This document shows, piece by piece, positions 43,778-52,223 of a DNA stretch of 64,000 nt (position 1 is the stretch's first letter; each line of letters begins with the position of its first letter). The stretch is from Marinilactibacillus sp042660675 (GTDB taxonomy: Bacteria; Bacillota; Bacilli; Lactobacillales; Carnobacteriaceae_A). The stretch lies in the NCBI RefSeq assembly GCF_042660675.1, contig NZ_JBHSUL010000002.1, forward strand, positions 124,001-188,000, given 5' to 3'. Made by a program: the position numbers and the translations under genes. The notes beneath the pieces were generated by a model. That model did no database searches and was not told the origin of the DNA. It saw nothing but the letters and a program-made list of their open reading frames with translations.

Positions 43778-44893
43778 ATGGATCAGAGAACGATAGATAC
43801 AGGAATGCCCTTAAATAGTATGAAGTTGAAATTGAAAAAATTAAAAAATCAAGTAATGGTAATCACTGGAGCAACAAGTGGAATTGGACTTGTTACTGCG
43901 AGAATGGCAGCGGAACAAGGTGTAAAATTAGTACTTGCGGCTCGAAATGAAGAGGCGTTGAACATTCTTCAAAAAGAGTTGAAAGTAAGGGGAACAGAGT
44001 CTGTATATGTAGTGGCAGATGTTTCTAAGGAAGAAGATATTGATAAAATTGCAGATAGAGCTATTGGACACTTCGGTGGCTTTGATACTTGGGTTAATAA
44101 TGCAGGGGTAGCGTTATATGGATATTCTGCAGAGATACCAGTAGAAGATATGCGTCATCTTTTTGATATTAATTTCTGGGGTATCGTATACGGAACTAGA
44201 AAAGCCGTTGCACATTACAAAGAAAAAGGAGAACCAGGATCAATTATCAATTTAGGGAGTGTCGTCGGCAATCGTGCTTTCCCAGTACAGTCAATTTATT
44301 CTGCTAGTAAACATGCTATCAGAGGATTTACAGATGGGATTCGTATGGAACTTGAAAAAGAGCATGCGCCGGTCGTTGTTTCTCAGATACACCCAGCCAG
44401 AATAGATACACCGTATACAGATCATGCAACTAGCTATATCGATAAAAAACCGACACATAAAGGAATTGTCTACCCGCCAGAAAGTGTTGCAGAAGCGATT
44501 TTACATGTAGCTGAACATCCTACACGCGACATGTATGTAGGTACACAAGCGAAATTCTTTTCTATCTTCGGGATGGTTCATCCAAGAATCACGGATAAAC
44601 TGATGGAAATCAATACATTCCAAACAAATTACGACGAGAATCAGTCGTCTCCAGCTCCAGAAGCAGGAAATTTATTTGAACCAAAAGAAGATCTTTACGA
44701 ACGCGGAGCAAATTTAGGTTGGCATAGACCGAAAAGCCTTATGGTTAAAGCAAAAAAACATCCTGCACTTTCAACTATTGGACTTGTGGCAATTGGAGCT
44801 GCAGTAGCGGCATTAAAAGTGATAGAAGTTAAAAAAGCAATGGAAGTCAAAAAAGTAATGGAAATCAAAAAGCTCAAAAAAAGCTTCTTTTAA
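43778..44893 (+). CDS. SDR-family oxidoreductase with membrane tail
   Basis: A 371-residue NAD(P)-dependent short-chain dehydrogenase. The cofactor loop is TGATSGIG at 30-37, NNAG is at 107-110, and the catalytic Ser161, Tyr174 and Lys178 are present (YSASK). After the usual 250-residue domain there is an extra 100-residue part with GWHRPKSLMVKAKKHP, a hydrophobic helix at about 330-346 and a lysine-rich heptad tail with repeated KKAMEVKKVMEIKK units. The extension suggests membrane association. The substrate is unknown. TAAGGAGG precedes the ATG. Confidence 0.88.
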   Translation: MDQRTIDTGMPLNSMKLKLKKLKNQVMVITGATSGIGLVTARMAAEQGVKLVLAARNEEALNILQKELKVRGTESVYVVADVSKEEDIDKIADRAIGHFGGFDTWVNNAGVALYGYSAEIPVEDMRHLFDINFWGIVYGTRKAVAHYKEKGEPGSIINLGSVVGNRAFPVQSIYSASKHAIRGFTDGIRMELEKEHAPVVVSQIHPARIDTPYTDHATSYIDKKPTHKGIVYPPESVAEAILHVAEHPTRDMYVGTQAKFFSIFGMVHPRITDKLMEINTFQTNYDENQSSPAPEAGNLFEPKEDLYERGANLGWHRPKSLMVKAKKHPALSTIGLVAIGAAVAALKVIEVKKAMEVKKVMEIKKLKKSFF

Positions 44894-44898
44894 GAAAA

Positions 44899-44940
44899 CA
44901 AAAGCCAGGATAGCTGAACTCAAGCTATTCTGGCTTTTTT
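44899..44940 (+). terminator. Terminator of the SDR gene
   Basis: AAAAGCCAGGATAGCT pairs with AGCTATTCTGGCTTTT with one G-T pair, followed by T residues. Confidence 0.85.
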
Positions 44941-45068
44941 GCGTTCACTCTCTAACGATATACGGTCAATCAAGTACTTTCAAAGTAAAGGATTAACTCA
45001 ATCAATAATAGATGAGTAGAAAACGAGCACTCAATGCATTTAAACCATTTATATGTTACATACGCTTT

Positions 45069-45953
45069 TTAGTCAGTAGGTTTGAATTCTTTTAGAGTGT
45101 TAGTGAAAATCCCATCAGCGCCCATACCATAAGCATCAAGACCTTCTTCAAAAGAGTTAACCGTGTAAACATGCAAAAGTAAGTCTTTTGAAGCAAGACT
45201 ATTTGAAAAGTCTGTGTTTAAAGCGGCATAGTTGATCCCAACTCCGCTAGCATAAGAGGCAACAGATGCTAGCTGATCACTCGTTAACTGTGCGGAAGTA
45301 TTTTTGAAATGATACAACTAAATCAAAGAAATCTCAGGATTCAATTGATGAATTTTTTGAAGACTTTCTTCACTGAAAGATTGAAGTAAAAGCTTTTGCG
45401 CATCTCCAGCGTCATCTAACAAGTGATATTGGTCTAAAAGATTCAATAAATTTTCTTCCATATATGGATAAATCTCAGGACTCTTCGTTTCAATATAATA
45501 GTTGGCATTCAGCCCATATTCTTGAAAAAGAGTTTCTAGACGGATAATAGGCAATCCCTCAAATTGTTCATATGCTTTGTCTTTGTCAGGATAAGCTTCG
45601 TTGAACCAAGTACCTGCATCTAAGGTTTTTAGTTCTTCATAAGTAAAGTCACTAACGCGCCCGGTACCATCAGTCGTTCTATCAAGTGTTTCGTCATGTA
45701 AGATGACGAGTTCGCCATCTTTTGTTTGTTGTAAATCAATTTCAAGATAATCAGCATTTAAATCGTATGCCATTTGAAAAGCAGGCAGCGTATGCTCAGG
45801 CGCGTATGCGCTGGCGCCTCTATGAGCAATTAAGACAAAATCATCTGGTAAAGAAGTAGGTCGTTTCTCAGAAAGGGTATTTTTATAGAAGAAAAACGCA
45901 GTACCGATACCTAGCAAAGCTACTACAATAATAGAAAAATACTTACGAAACAT
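45069..45953 (-). pseudogene. Membrane-anchored glycerophosphodiester phosphodiesterase with in-frame TAG
   Basis: A 294-codon reading frame interrupted once by TAG at 45318-45320; the next codon continues the same frame. The first part (211 residues) has an N-terminal membrane anchor (residues 6-23) and the GDPD core: LIAHRGASAYAPEHT, LEIDLQQTKDGELVILHDETLDRTTDGTG and a later metal ligand in YIETKSPE. The second part (82 residues) ends the barrel with LLLHVYTVNSFEEGLDAYGMGADGIFTNT. Relatives have Gln/Leu after NPEISLI, so a CAG-to-TAG change is likely. It hydrolysed glycerophosphodiesters outside the membrane. Suppression, or a sequencing error, could still leave it functional. Confidence 0.85.
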
Positions 45954-46011
45954 TAGATCATTTCTCCTGTCAAAGGGGGTGAACTATTAGCATAGCGTAT
46001 TAAAGACAGGA

Positions 46012-46061
46012 TATATAGTCTATTCACGTTAATTTTACAAATCATACTTAACTTATATATA
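46012..46061. promoter_or_regulatory. Overlapping divergent promoters with PhoP-box-like repeats
   Basis: Rightward: TTTACA (46034-46039) and TATATA (46056-46061), 16-base spacer. Leftward: TTGTAA (complement of 46035-46040) and TATATA (46012-46017), 17-base spacer. The two -35 boxes overlap. TTCACG (46023-46028) and TTTACA (46034-46039) are spaced 11 bases start to start, like the direct repeats bound by PhoP in Bacillus. One regulator could control both the GDPD gene and the Ugp-like operon. Confidence 0.45.
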
Positions 46062-46181
46062 GATAAAGAAACTTTACAATCTTAACAATAATACCAAAGG
46101 AGATTGGCAAGAATTTTACATAGTCTTGTTAAGATTAGCCTGTTGAGAAATAGAATACGGACTTTTAATTGGAGGAACGCT

Positions 46182-47093
46182 ATGCAACTCAATCAACAAC
46201 CACTCATTACAGATAAAGGAAAAAGGATAAATCAAAAAGACAAGAAACGCAAATGGTCTGTAGAACCTTATATGTATTTAATACCTGCTATTGGTATCTT
46301 TTTTATGTTTACATACTGGCCATTCTTGCGAACGATATACCGAAGTATGTTTTTAACAGACAACCGTGGTATTGAAAAAGTATTTATAGGACTTAAAAAC
46401 TATACCGACTTAATGACCTCAGAGTCTTTCATGAACAGCTTGCTGGTCACTGCACAATACGTGATGATCGTATTGGTAATTGGAATGGGATTTGGATTTT
46501 TAACAGCAGTTTTATGTAATAAAACGTTCCCAGGACTCCGATTCTTTTCTACTGTATATGCGATGCCTATGGCGATTGCTTCCAGCGGAATCGCTATGGT
46601 GTTTGGGATTATGTTGAATCAGAATATCGGAGCAGTCAATCAACTACTAGGAACAAATATCAACTGGCTAGCAGATCCAAAGTGGGCTCTATTAAGTGTA
46701 GCGGTCTTAACAGGCTGGCTGAACAGTGGGATCAATTTCTTGTACTTTAGTGCAGGGATGTCAAATATTCATGGTAGCTTGTATGAAAGTGCATCAGTTG
46801 ATGGGGCAAATGGATGGAATCAATTTCTCTATATCACGTTGCCTGGATTAAAACATATTTCTTTCTATGTCATTGTTGTTAATATTATCGGAGCTTTCCA
46901 ATCGTTTGGACAAATCAGAATCTTAACTTCTGGAGGACCAGGACAATCAACAAATGTTATTGTACATGATATTTACCGCAATGCTTTTCAGAATTTCCGG
47001 TTCGGACTAGCTTCCGCAGAATCAGTTATTTTATTTATTATCATATCTATCTTAACTGTGCTCATGTTCAGAACGCAGAGAAAGGAGACTTAA
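46182..47093 (+). CDS. ugpA: Ugp-type ABC transporter permease (first subunit)
   Basis: A 303-residue integral membrane protein. The frame opens at 46104 but TTGGAGGAACG stands before ATG 46182, which gives the normal N-terminus. Six hydrophobic helices are present, and the EAA loop reads ESASVDGANGWNQFLYITLPGL. It is of the MalF/UgpA branch. With the next four genes it forms an importer for glycerol-3-phosphate or glycerophosphodiesters, an assignment that rests on the GDPD gene ending the operon. Sugar transport is the alternative. Confidence 0.85.
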   Translation: MQLNQQPLITDKGKRINQKDKKRKWSVEPYMYLIPAIGIFFMFTYWPFLRTIYRSMFLTDNRGIEKVFIGLKNYTDLMTSESFMNSLLVTAQYVMIVLVIGMGFGFLTAVLCNKTFPGLRFFSTVYAMPMAIASSGIAMVFGIMLNQNIGAVNQLLGTNINWLADPKWALLSVAVLTGWLNSGINFLYFSAGMSNIHGSLYESASVDGANGWNQFLYITLPGLKHISFYVIVVNIIGAFQSFGQIRILTSGGPGQSTNVIVHDIYRNAFQNFRFGLASAESVILFIIISILTVLMFRTQRKET

Positions 47094-47094
47094 G

Positions 47095-47994
47095 TTGGCG
47101 GTTCATATAGAAGAAAATACACAACCATTTGTAATGGACGAAGAACAACTGGCATTGATCAAAAAACAAGAAATGAAAGAAAATCTAACAAAATTTGCGT
47201 TACTAGCAGTCAACATTGTATTGGTCAGTGTCGTACTTTTTCCATTGCTATATGCGGTGACAATGTCATTGAAGTCACCATCAGAAGTTTATACTTCAGA
47301 GTTTCAGTTTTTACCAGAAGCTTGGCAGTTTTCTAATTACAGAGATGCCTTTAAAGCAGCACCTTTAGGTAGATATATATTCAACTCATTTATTGTGTCA
47401 TTGAGTATTACGGGGGGACAATTAGTTTCTGGAGCACTCGCAGCATTTTCCTTTGAATTTTTAGAGTCAAAAGGAAAAGAAGTGATATTCGCTTTAGTTC
47501 TAGCCACCTTGATGGTACCGGGAGAAGCGACGATTGTCTCCAATTACCTGCAAATCAGTCAGTGGGGATGGTTGGATAGTTTTCCAGCTTTGATTGTACC
47601 GTTTCTGACATCGGCTACGACCATCTTTTTGTTCAGACAATTTTTTAAAAGTTTTCCGATTGCACTATATGAATCAGCTAAAATAGATGGCTGTAGTAAT
47701 CTGCGCTTCATTTTTCAGATTCTTTTACCACTAAGCAAACCAGCTATTGGGGCTGTATCTGTAAATGCCTTTATCAATGCTTGGAATATGTATATGTGGC
47801 CACTACTCGTATCGGGTTCTGATAATGCACGAACAGTGCAGATAGGTGTAAGCATGATGAACAGTGTCGATTCACAATCCATTGTGCTCATGCTTGCAGG
47901 AGTCGTTATCGTATTGATTCCTTCACTACTGATTTTTGTTGTCGGACAGAAATCACTTGTCAAAGGCTTGTTTTCAGGTTCAGTAAAAGGTTAA
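47095..47994 (+). CDS. ugpE: Ugp-type ABC transporter permease (second subunit)
   Basis: A 299-residue membrane protein of the MalG/UgpE branch, starting at TTG behind AAAGGAGAC and one base after the first permease stop. Six helices are visible, with the EAA loop ESAKIDGCSNLRFIFQILLPLSKP at about residues 192-215. It pairs with the preceding permease to form the channel. Confidence 0.87.
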   Translation: MAVHIEENTQPFVMDEEQLALIKKQEMKENLTKFALLAVNIVLVSVVLFPLLYAVTMSLKSPSEVYTSEFQFLPEAWQFSNYRDAFKAAPLGRYIFNSFIVSLSITGGQLVSGALAAFSFEFLESKGKEVIFALVLATLMVPGEATIVSNYLQISQWGWLDSFPALIVPFLTSATTIFLFRQFFKSFPIALYESAKIDGCSNLRFIFQILLPLSKPAIGAVSVNAFINAWNMYMWPLLVSGSDNARTVQIGVSMMNSVDSQSIVLMLAGVVIVLIPSLLIFVVGQKSLVKGLFSGSVKG

Positions 47995-48034
47995 CCCATT
48001 AAAACTAAAACACAAAAAAGGAGAAACAACTAAA

Positions 48035-49414
48035 ATGAAGAAACTAAAATGGATTCAAACACTGGCTTTATCAGCAACAAGTTTACTAGCACTTGCAGCA
48101 TGTGCGGGGGACGCTGAAACAGAAGCACAGGCAGAAGACGCAGGCATTAAATTATCAGATACTGTAACAGAAGATGCTTCAGCCGAAGGTCAAACGATCA
48201 CATTCTGGCACGCAATGGGTGGTGCTGGCGGAGAAGCGCTTGAAGCCATCGTAGATAATTTCAATGAAACAAATGATCAAGATATTACTGTTGTATCTGA
48301 ATTCCAAGGTACATATGATGATGCGATTACAAAATTAAGAAGTGCTTCACTTGGGAATTTAGATGCTGATGTCGTACAAATTTATGATATTGGAACACGT
48401 TATATGATTGATTCTGACTTGACGATTCCGATGCAACAATTTATTGATTCAGAAGATTACGATATTTCTCAAATCGAACCGAACATTGCTGCGTATTACA
48501 CAGTAGCAGATAACTTGTATTCTATGCCATTTAATTCTTCTACACCAGTTCTTTACTATAACGAAGCCATGTTTGAAGCAGCTGGAATTGAAGAAGCACC
48601 TACTACTCTAGCAGAAATTGGTGAAATGAAAGATGCTTTAACTGAAGCAGGTGCACAAATGCCGATTTCATTGAATATTTATGGCTGGTTCGTAGAACAA
48701 TTTATTGCGAAGCAAGGACTTGAGTTCGCAAACAATGGAAATGGTCGTGAGGCGATTCCAACTGAAGTCGAATTTATCAAGAATGGTGCAATGCAAAATG
48801 TACTTGAAGAATGGTATGCTCTTTATGAATCTGATGCAGCTCCAAATGTAGGTCGTGACGGAGGATCTACTGAATTCGTATCTGGTCAATCAGCCATGAT
48901 GATTGGTTCAACTGCAAGTCTTTCTTCGATTCTTAGTGAAGTTGGCGGAGAATTTGAAGTGGGAACAGCTTATCTTCCTTCCATTTCTGAAGAAGATCAA
49001 GGCGGCGTATCTATCGGTGGTGCATCTGTATGGGCTCTTGATAATGAAGATTCAGATAAAGCTCAAGCATCTTGGGAGTTTATCAAATATCTAATTTCAC
49101 CTGAAATTCAAGCTGAATGGGCTTCTGCAACTGGGTACTTCCCGATTACAACAGCAACTCATGAAGAAGAAGTCTTTAAACAAAATATCGAGAATTTCCC
49201 TCAATTCCAGACAGCGATTGATCAGTTACATGCTTCTAATCCAGAATCTCAAGGAGCTTTCCTAAGCGTCTTCCCTGAAGCACGTCAAATCGTTGAAAAT
49301 GAAATTGAGAATATGTTGAATGGTTCATCTACTCCCGAAGCAGCTGCTCAAGAAATGGCTGATCAAATCAATGAAGCGCTAGAAAACTATAACTTAGTGA
49401 ATTCCCCAGAATAA
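48035..49414 (+). CDS. ugpB: Ugp-type substrate-binding lipoprotein
   Basis: A 459-residue family 1 solute-binding protein. The lipoprotein signal ends LLALAAC, with the lipid cysteine near residue 23. The mature protein begins the binding fold with TITFWHAMGG and shows YSMPFNSSTPVLYYNEAMFEAAG, which is close to the UgpB pattern for glycerol-3-phosphate binding. GGVSIGGASVWAL and a C-terminal ENMLNGSSTPEAAAQEMADQ are also typical. It captures the ligand outside the membrane for the two permeases. AAAGGAG precedes the ATG. Confidence 0.88.
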   Translation: MKKLKWIQTLALSATSLLALAACAGDAETEAQAEDAGIKLSDTVTEDASAEGQTITFWHAMGGAGGEALEAIVDNFNETNDQDITVVSEFQGTYDDAITKLRSASLGNLDADVVQIYDIGTRYMIDSDLTIPMQQFIDSEDYDISQIEPNIAAYYTVADNLYSMPFNSSTPVLYYNEAMFEAAGIEEAPTTLAEIGEMKDALTEAGAQMPISLNIYGWFVEQFIAKQGLEFANNGNGREAIPTEVEFIKNGAMQNVLEEWYALYESDAAPNVGRDGGSTEFVSGQSAMMIGSTASLSSILSEVGGEFEVGTAYLPSISEEDQGGVSIGGASVWALDNEDSDKAQASWEFIKYLISPEIQAEWASATGYFPITTATHEEEVFKQNIENFPQFQTAIDQLHASNPESQGAFLSVFPEARQIVENEIENMLNGSSTPEAAAQEMADQINEALENYNLVNSPE

Positions 49415-49434
49415 TTCAAAAGGAGTGTGCAGGT

Positions 49435-50586
49435 ATGGCAGAAGTACAATTGCGACAGGTCAGTAAAGTTTATGATGATAACACAGTCGCAGTAAAGCCA
49501 TTGAACTTACAAATCAAAGATAAAGAATTTGTTGTTTTTGTTGGACCTTCTGGTTGTGGGAAGTCAACGACTTTAAGAATGATTGCAGGATTAGAAAAAA
49601 TTTCTGATGGTGGTTTATATTTTGAAAATCAATTAGTGAACCATATGCCTTCTAAAGATCGCGATATCGCAATGGTTTTTCAAAATTATGCGTTATATCC
49701 TCATATGACGATTTACGATAATATTGGCTTTTCTTTGAAGATGCAAAAAATCAAAAAAGAAGAACGAGACGAGCGTATTCGAGAAGCGGCAGAAGTGCTA
49801 GGACTAACGGAGTATCTTAGTAGAAAACCGGCTTCACTTTCAGGCGGTCAGCGTCAACGAGTCGCATTAGGCAGAGCTATGGTTCGTAATCCTAAAGTGT
49901 TTTTACTAGATGAGCCATTATCGAATCTGGATGCCAAACTTCGAGTAGCTATGCGTTCTGAAATCGTTAAATTACACAGGAAACTACAGACAACGTTTAT
50001 CTATGTTACGCACGATCAAACAGAGGCAATGACAATGGGCGATCGTATCGTTGTCTTGAATGATGGTCATTTAGAACAAGTGGATACACCGCTGAATCTA
50101 TATGCTTTTCCAAAGACGAAATTTGTTGCAGAATTTATTGGTAGTCCTCAGATGAATATTTTTCCTACTACTTTACATGTGGAAGATGATAAAAGTTATA
50201 TCTACTTCCAGAACCAAAGCATGACGATGGGGAGTAGTATTCAAAACAGACTCCCAAAACAAGCGGTAACGCAACCTGTCTATGCAGGTGTCCGACCGGA
50301 AGCGTTCGAACTTTCAGAAGATGAAAACGGCGAAACCATTAGTGTAACGGTAGAAAATGTTGAAAACATGGGGAGCGATACCTATATCTTTTTCCATGTA
50401 GAAGACAGAGAACAGTTAATGATTGCTAGAGTTCCTTCAGATGCAGAAATTGCTTATGGAGATTTGGTGCACTTGAAAGTCAATTTCAATAAATGGCATT
50501 TATTCGACCAAGAGACCGAACAATCGTTACTTCGTATGCCATTTGAATCAGAAGAAACATCTAAAGAGGAGGTGCTAGTATCATGA
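49435..50586 (+). CDS. ugpC: UgpC/MsmK-type ABC transporter ATPase
   Basis: A 383-residue ATPase. Walker A is GPSGCGKST at about 38-46, Q-loop MVFQNYALYPHM, signature LSGGQRQR, Walker B VFLLDEPLSNLD, switch THDQTEAM. The C-terminal regulatory OB-type region (about 240-375), with GVRPEAFEL, is that of the MalK/UgpC branch, which can energise more than one importer. A second ATPase of the same type lies at 61944. The stop overlaps the GDPD start as ATGA. Confidence 0.92.
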   Translation: MAEVQLRQVSKVYDDNTVAVKPLNLQIKDKEFVVFVGPSGCGKSTTLRMIAGLEKISDGGLYFENQLVNHMPSKDRDIAMVFQNYALYPHMTIYDNIGFSLKMQKIKKEERDERIREAAEVLGLTEYLSRKPASLSGGQRQRVALGRAMVRNPKVFLLDEPLSNLDAKLRVAMRSEIVKLHRKLQTTFIYVTHDQTEAMTMGDRIVVLNDGHLEQVDTPLNLYAFPKTKFVAEFIGSPQMNIFPTTLHVEDDKSYIYFQNQSMTMGSSIQNRLPKQAVTQPVYAGVRPEAFELSEDENGETISVTVENVENMGSDTYIFFHVEDREQLMIARVPSDAEIAYGDLVHLKVNFNKWHLFDQETEQSLLRMPFESEETSKEEVLVS

Positions 50587-51317
50587 GTAGTTTAAACTTC
50601 GCACATAGAGGGTTCAGTGGTCAGTTTCCGGAGAATACCATGCTTGCTTTTGAAAAAGCAGTTGAAGCAGGAGCTGATGGTATTGAACTGGATGTGCAGT
50701 TAACGAGTGATGGAGAAGTAGTCATCTTTCATGATGATACACTGGAACGGTTGACGAATGGAAAAGGGACTTTAACAGAGTTTACCCTTTCAGAACTTCA
50801 AAAACTATCTGTACACTCCCAAAAGAATGCGGAAATACAAGACCAAAACATTCCTACACTTCGAGAATACTTAAGCTGGGTATCGAACACAGGAATAGTT
50901 ACCAATATTGAACTGAAAACAGCTTCGGGTGATCCAACAGGTCTGGAACAGAAAGTACTTGAACTATTAGAGCAGTTCGATATAAAGGAAAAAATAATTA
51001 TATCTTCTTTTTACGTTGAGAATATGATTCGAGTGAAGCAGTTAGAATCTGACGTTCAAACGGGCTTGCTGACGATTGATTGTAGTGAAAAAACGATTCA
51101 AAAAGCCGTTGATATAGGGATGGATTATTTTCATCCAGTGGCAAGTCAGCTAAACGAGACAGTCATTGAACAGATCCATCAATTTGGTCTGAAAATAAAC
51201 ATGTGGACGATTAACGAAGAATCTGATTTAGAAAAAGCGGAAGCCGCCAAACTTTATGGAATCATAACAGATTATCCTGATAGATTGAAAAAAATACAAG
51301 GTAATCTGTCAACTTGA
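50583..51317 (+). CDS. ugpQ: Cytoplasmic glycerophosphodiester phosphodiesterase
   Basis: A 244-residue enzyme that hydrolyses glycerophosphodiesters to glycerol-3-phosphate and an alcohol. It has no signal peptide. Catalytic His8-Arg9 (AHRG), ENT at 17-19, metal ligands E35 and D37 (IELDV) and His50 (FHDD) are all present. The frame overlaps the ATPase gene by 4 bases and ends the operon, as ugpQ does in Escherichia coli. This is the main reason for reading the operon as a glycerophosphodiester importer. Confidence 0.93.
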   Translation: MSSLNFAHRGFSGQFPENTMLAFEKAVEAGADGIELDVQLTSDGEVVIFHDDTLERLTNGKGTLTEFTLSELQKLSVHSQKNAEIQDQNIPTLREYLSWVSNTGIVTNIELKTASGDPTGLEQKVLELLEQFDIKEKIIISSFYVENMIRVKQLESDVQTGLLTIDCSEKTIQKAVDIGMDYFHPVASQLNETVIEQIHQFGLKINMWTINEESDLEKAEAAKLYGIITDYPDRLKKIQGNLST

Positions 51318-51327
51318 GACAATAAAG

Positions 51328-51373
51328 AAAAAGTAGAGGATACGTGCACTAGCATGTATCCTCTACTTTTTTG
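51328..51373 (+). terminator. Terminator of the Ugp-like operon
   Basis: AAAAAGTAGAGGATAC (51328-51343) pairs perfectly with GTATCCTCTACTTTTT (51356-51371). Confidence 0.9.
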
Positions 51374-51462
51374 TCTATTCAAAAATTCAAGAATATCCAC
51401 AAAAGCACACAAAAATGTGGCGAATTTACACAATCTATAAAGTAGAGATATGGGAATTAACA

Positions 51463-51529
51463 AAAGAAAGGGAGGAATCTTTACAGCCGGTTTTTATACT
51501 GAACATACAGTTAAAGAAAGGGAGGAATC
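51463..51529 (+). repeat. Duplicated 17-bp ribosome-site segment
   Basis: AAAGAAAGGGAGGAATC occurs at 51463-51479 and again at 51513-51529, 50 bases apart. The second copy serves the ATG at 51534. The first has no start codon at usable distance. Confidence 0.85.
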
Positions 51530-51533
51530 ATAA

Positions 51534-52223
51534 ATGTTACTGACCGCTCATTCTGGAAGTGATGGTACACCGAATAATAGTTTAGAATTTCTTGATAAAA
51601 TGATTGACTACAATGTGGATTGCCTTGAAATAGATGTGAGACGTGCTCAAAATGGTCAACTTTATTTAAGTCATGATGCCATTAGTTCTATGGATTCAAC
51701 GAATTGTCTACTTGAATTAGACGCTGCATTCAAGCATATTTCCAAAAGAAGTTCTAAAATACTCATCAACTGTGATTTAAAAGAAAAAGGATTGGAAGCA
51801 GAAGTTCAGTGGACTGCAGAAAAGAGAAATCTTTTTGATCAAGTGCTCTTTTCAGGAACGGTTGAACCTTCTCATCTTTCTATCTGGGATAGAGACAAAA
51901 TACTCTACAATATTGAAAATTGTCTACCAAATATCTACAAAATACAAGAACTGAAGAAAGCTCATTTCGATGTACTCCATTATTTTTGTAAAAAGTATAA
52001 ATTACATACTTTGAACCTTTACTATGGATTCTGCACAAAAGAGTGGATCGAGCTCTGCCATCAGAATAATATCCAACTATCTGTATGGACAGTAGATAAT
52101 TTAGAAATGATTCAAGCATTTGAACAACAAGAGTTGTACAACGTCACAAGCAAGCGAACGCTTGAATATATAGAAAAGAAGGGAGCTAGACAACAGATTG
52201 GCCAATTTACCGAAAGACCGTAA
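51534..52223 (+). CDS. Divergent GDPD-family protein (HSG variant)
   Basis: A 229-residue cytoplasmic protein with the GDPD barrel layout. His6, the metal ligands E32 and D34 (LEIDV) and His47 (SHDA) are kept. The catalytic Arg after the first His is Ser (AHSGSDG instead of AHRG), ENT reads NNS, and the third metal position (usual E) falls in NCDLKEK. Activity may be changed or lost. It is the first gene of the second importer operon and overlaps the next gene by 26 bases. Its likely substrate is a phosphodiester brought in by that importer. Confidence 0.8.
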   Translation: MLLTAHSGSDGTPNNSLEFLDKMIDYNVDCLEIDVRRAQNGQLYLSHDAISSMDSTNCLLELDAAFKHISKRSSKILINCDLKEKGLEAEVQWTAEKRNLFDQVLFSGTVEPSHLSIWDRDKILYNIENCLPNIYKIQELKKAHFDVLHYFCKKYKLHTLNLYYGFCTKEWIELCHQNNIQLSVWTVDNLEMIQAFEQQELYNVTSKRTLEYIEKKGARQQIGQFTERP

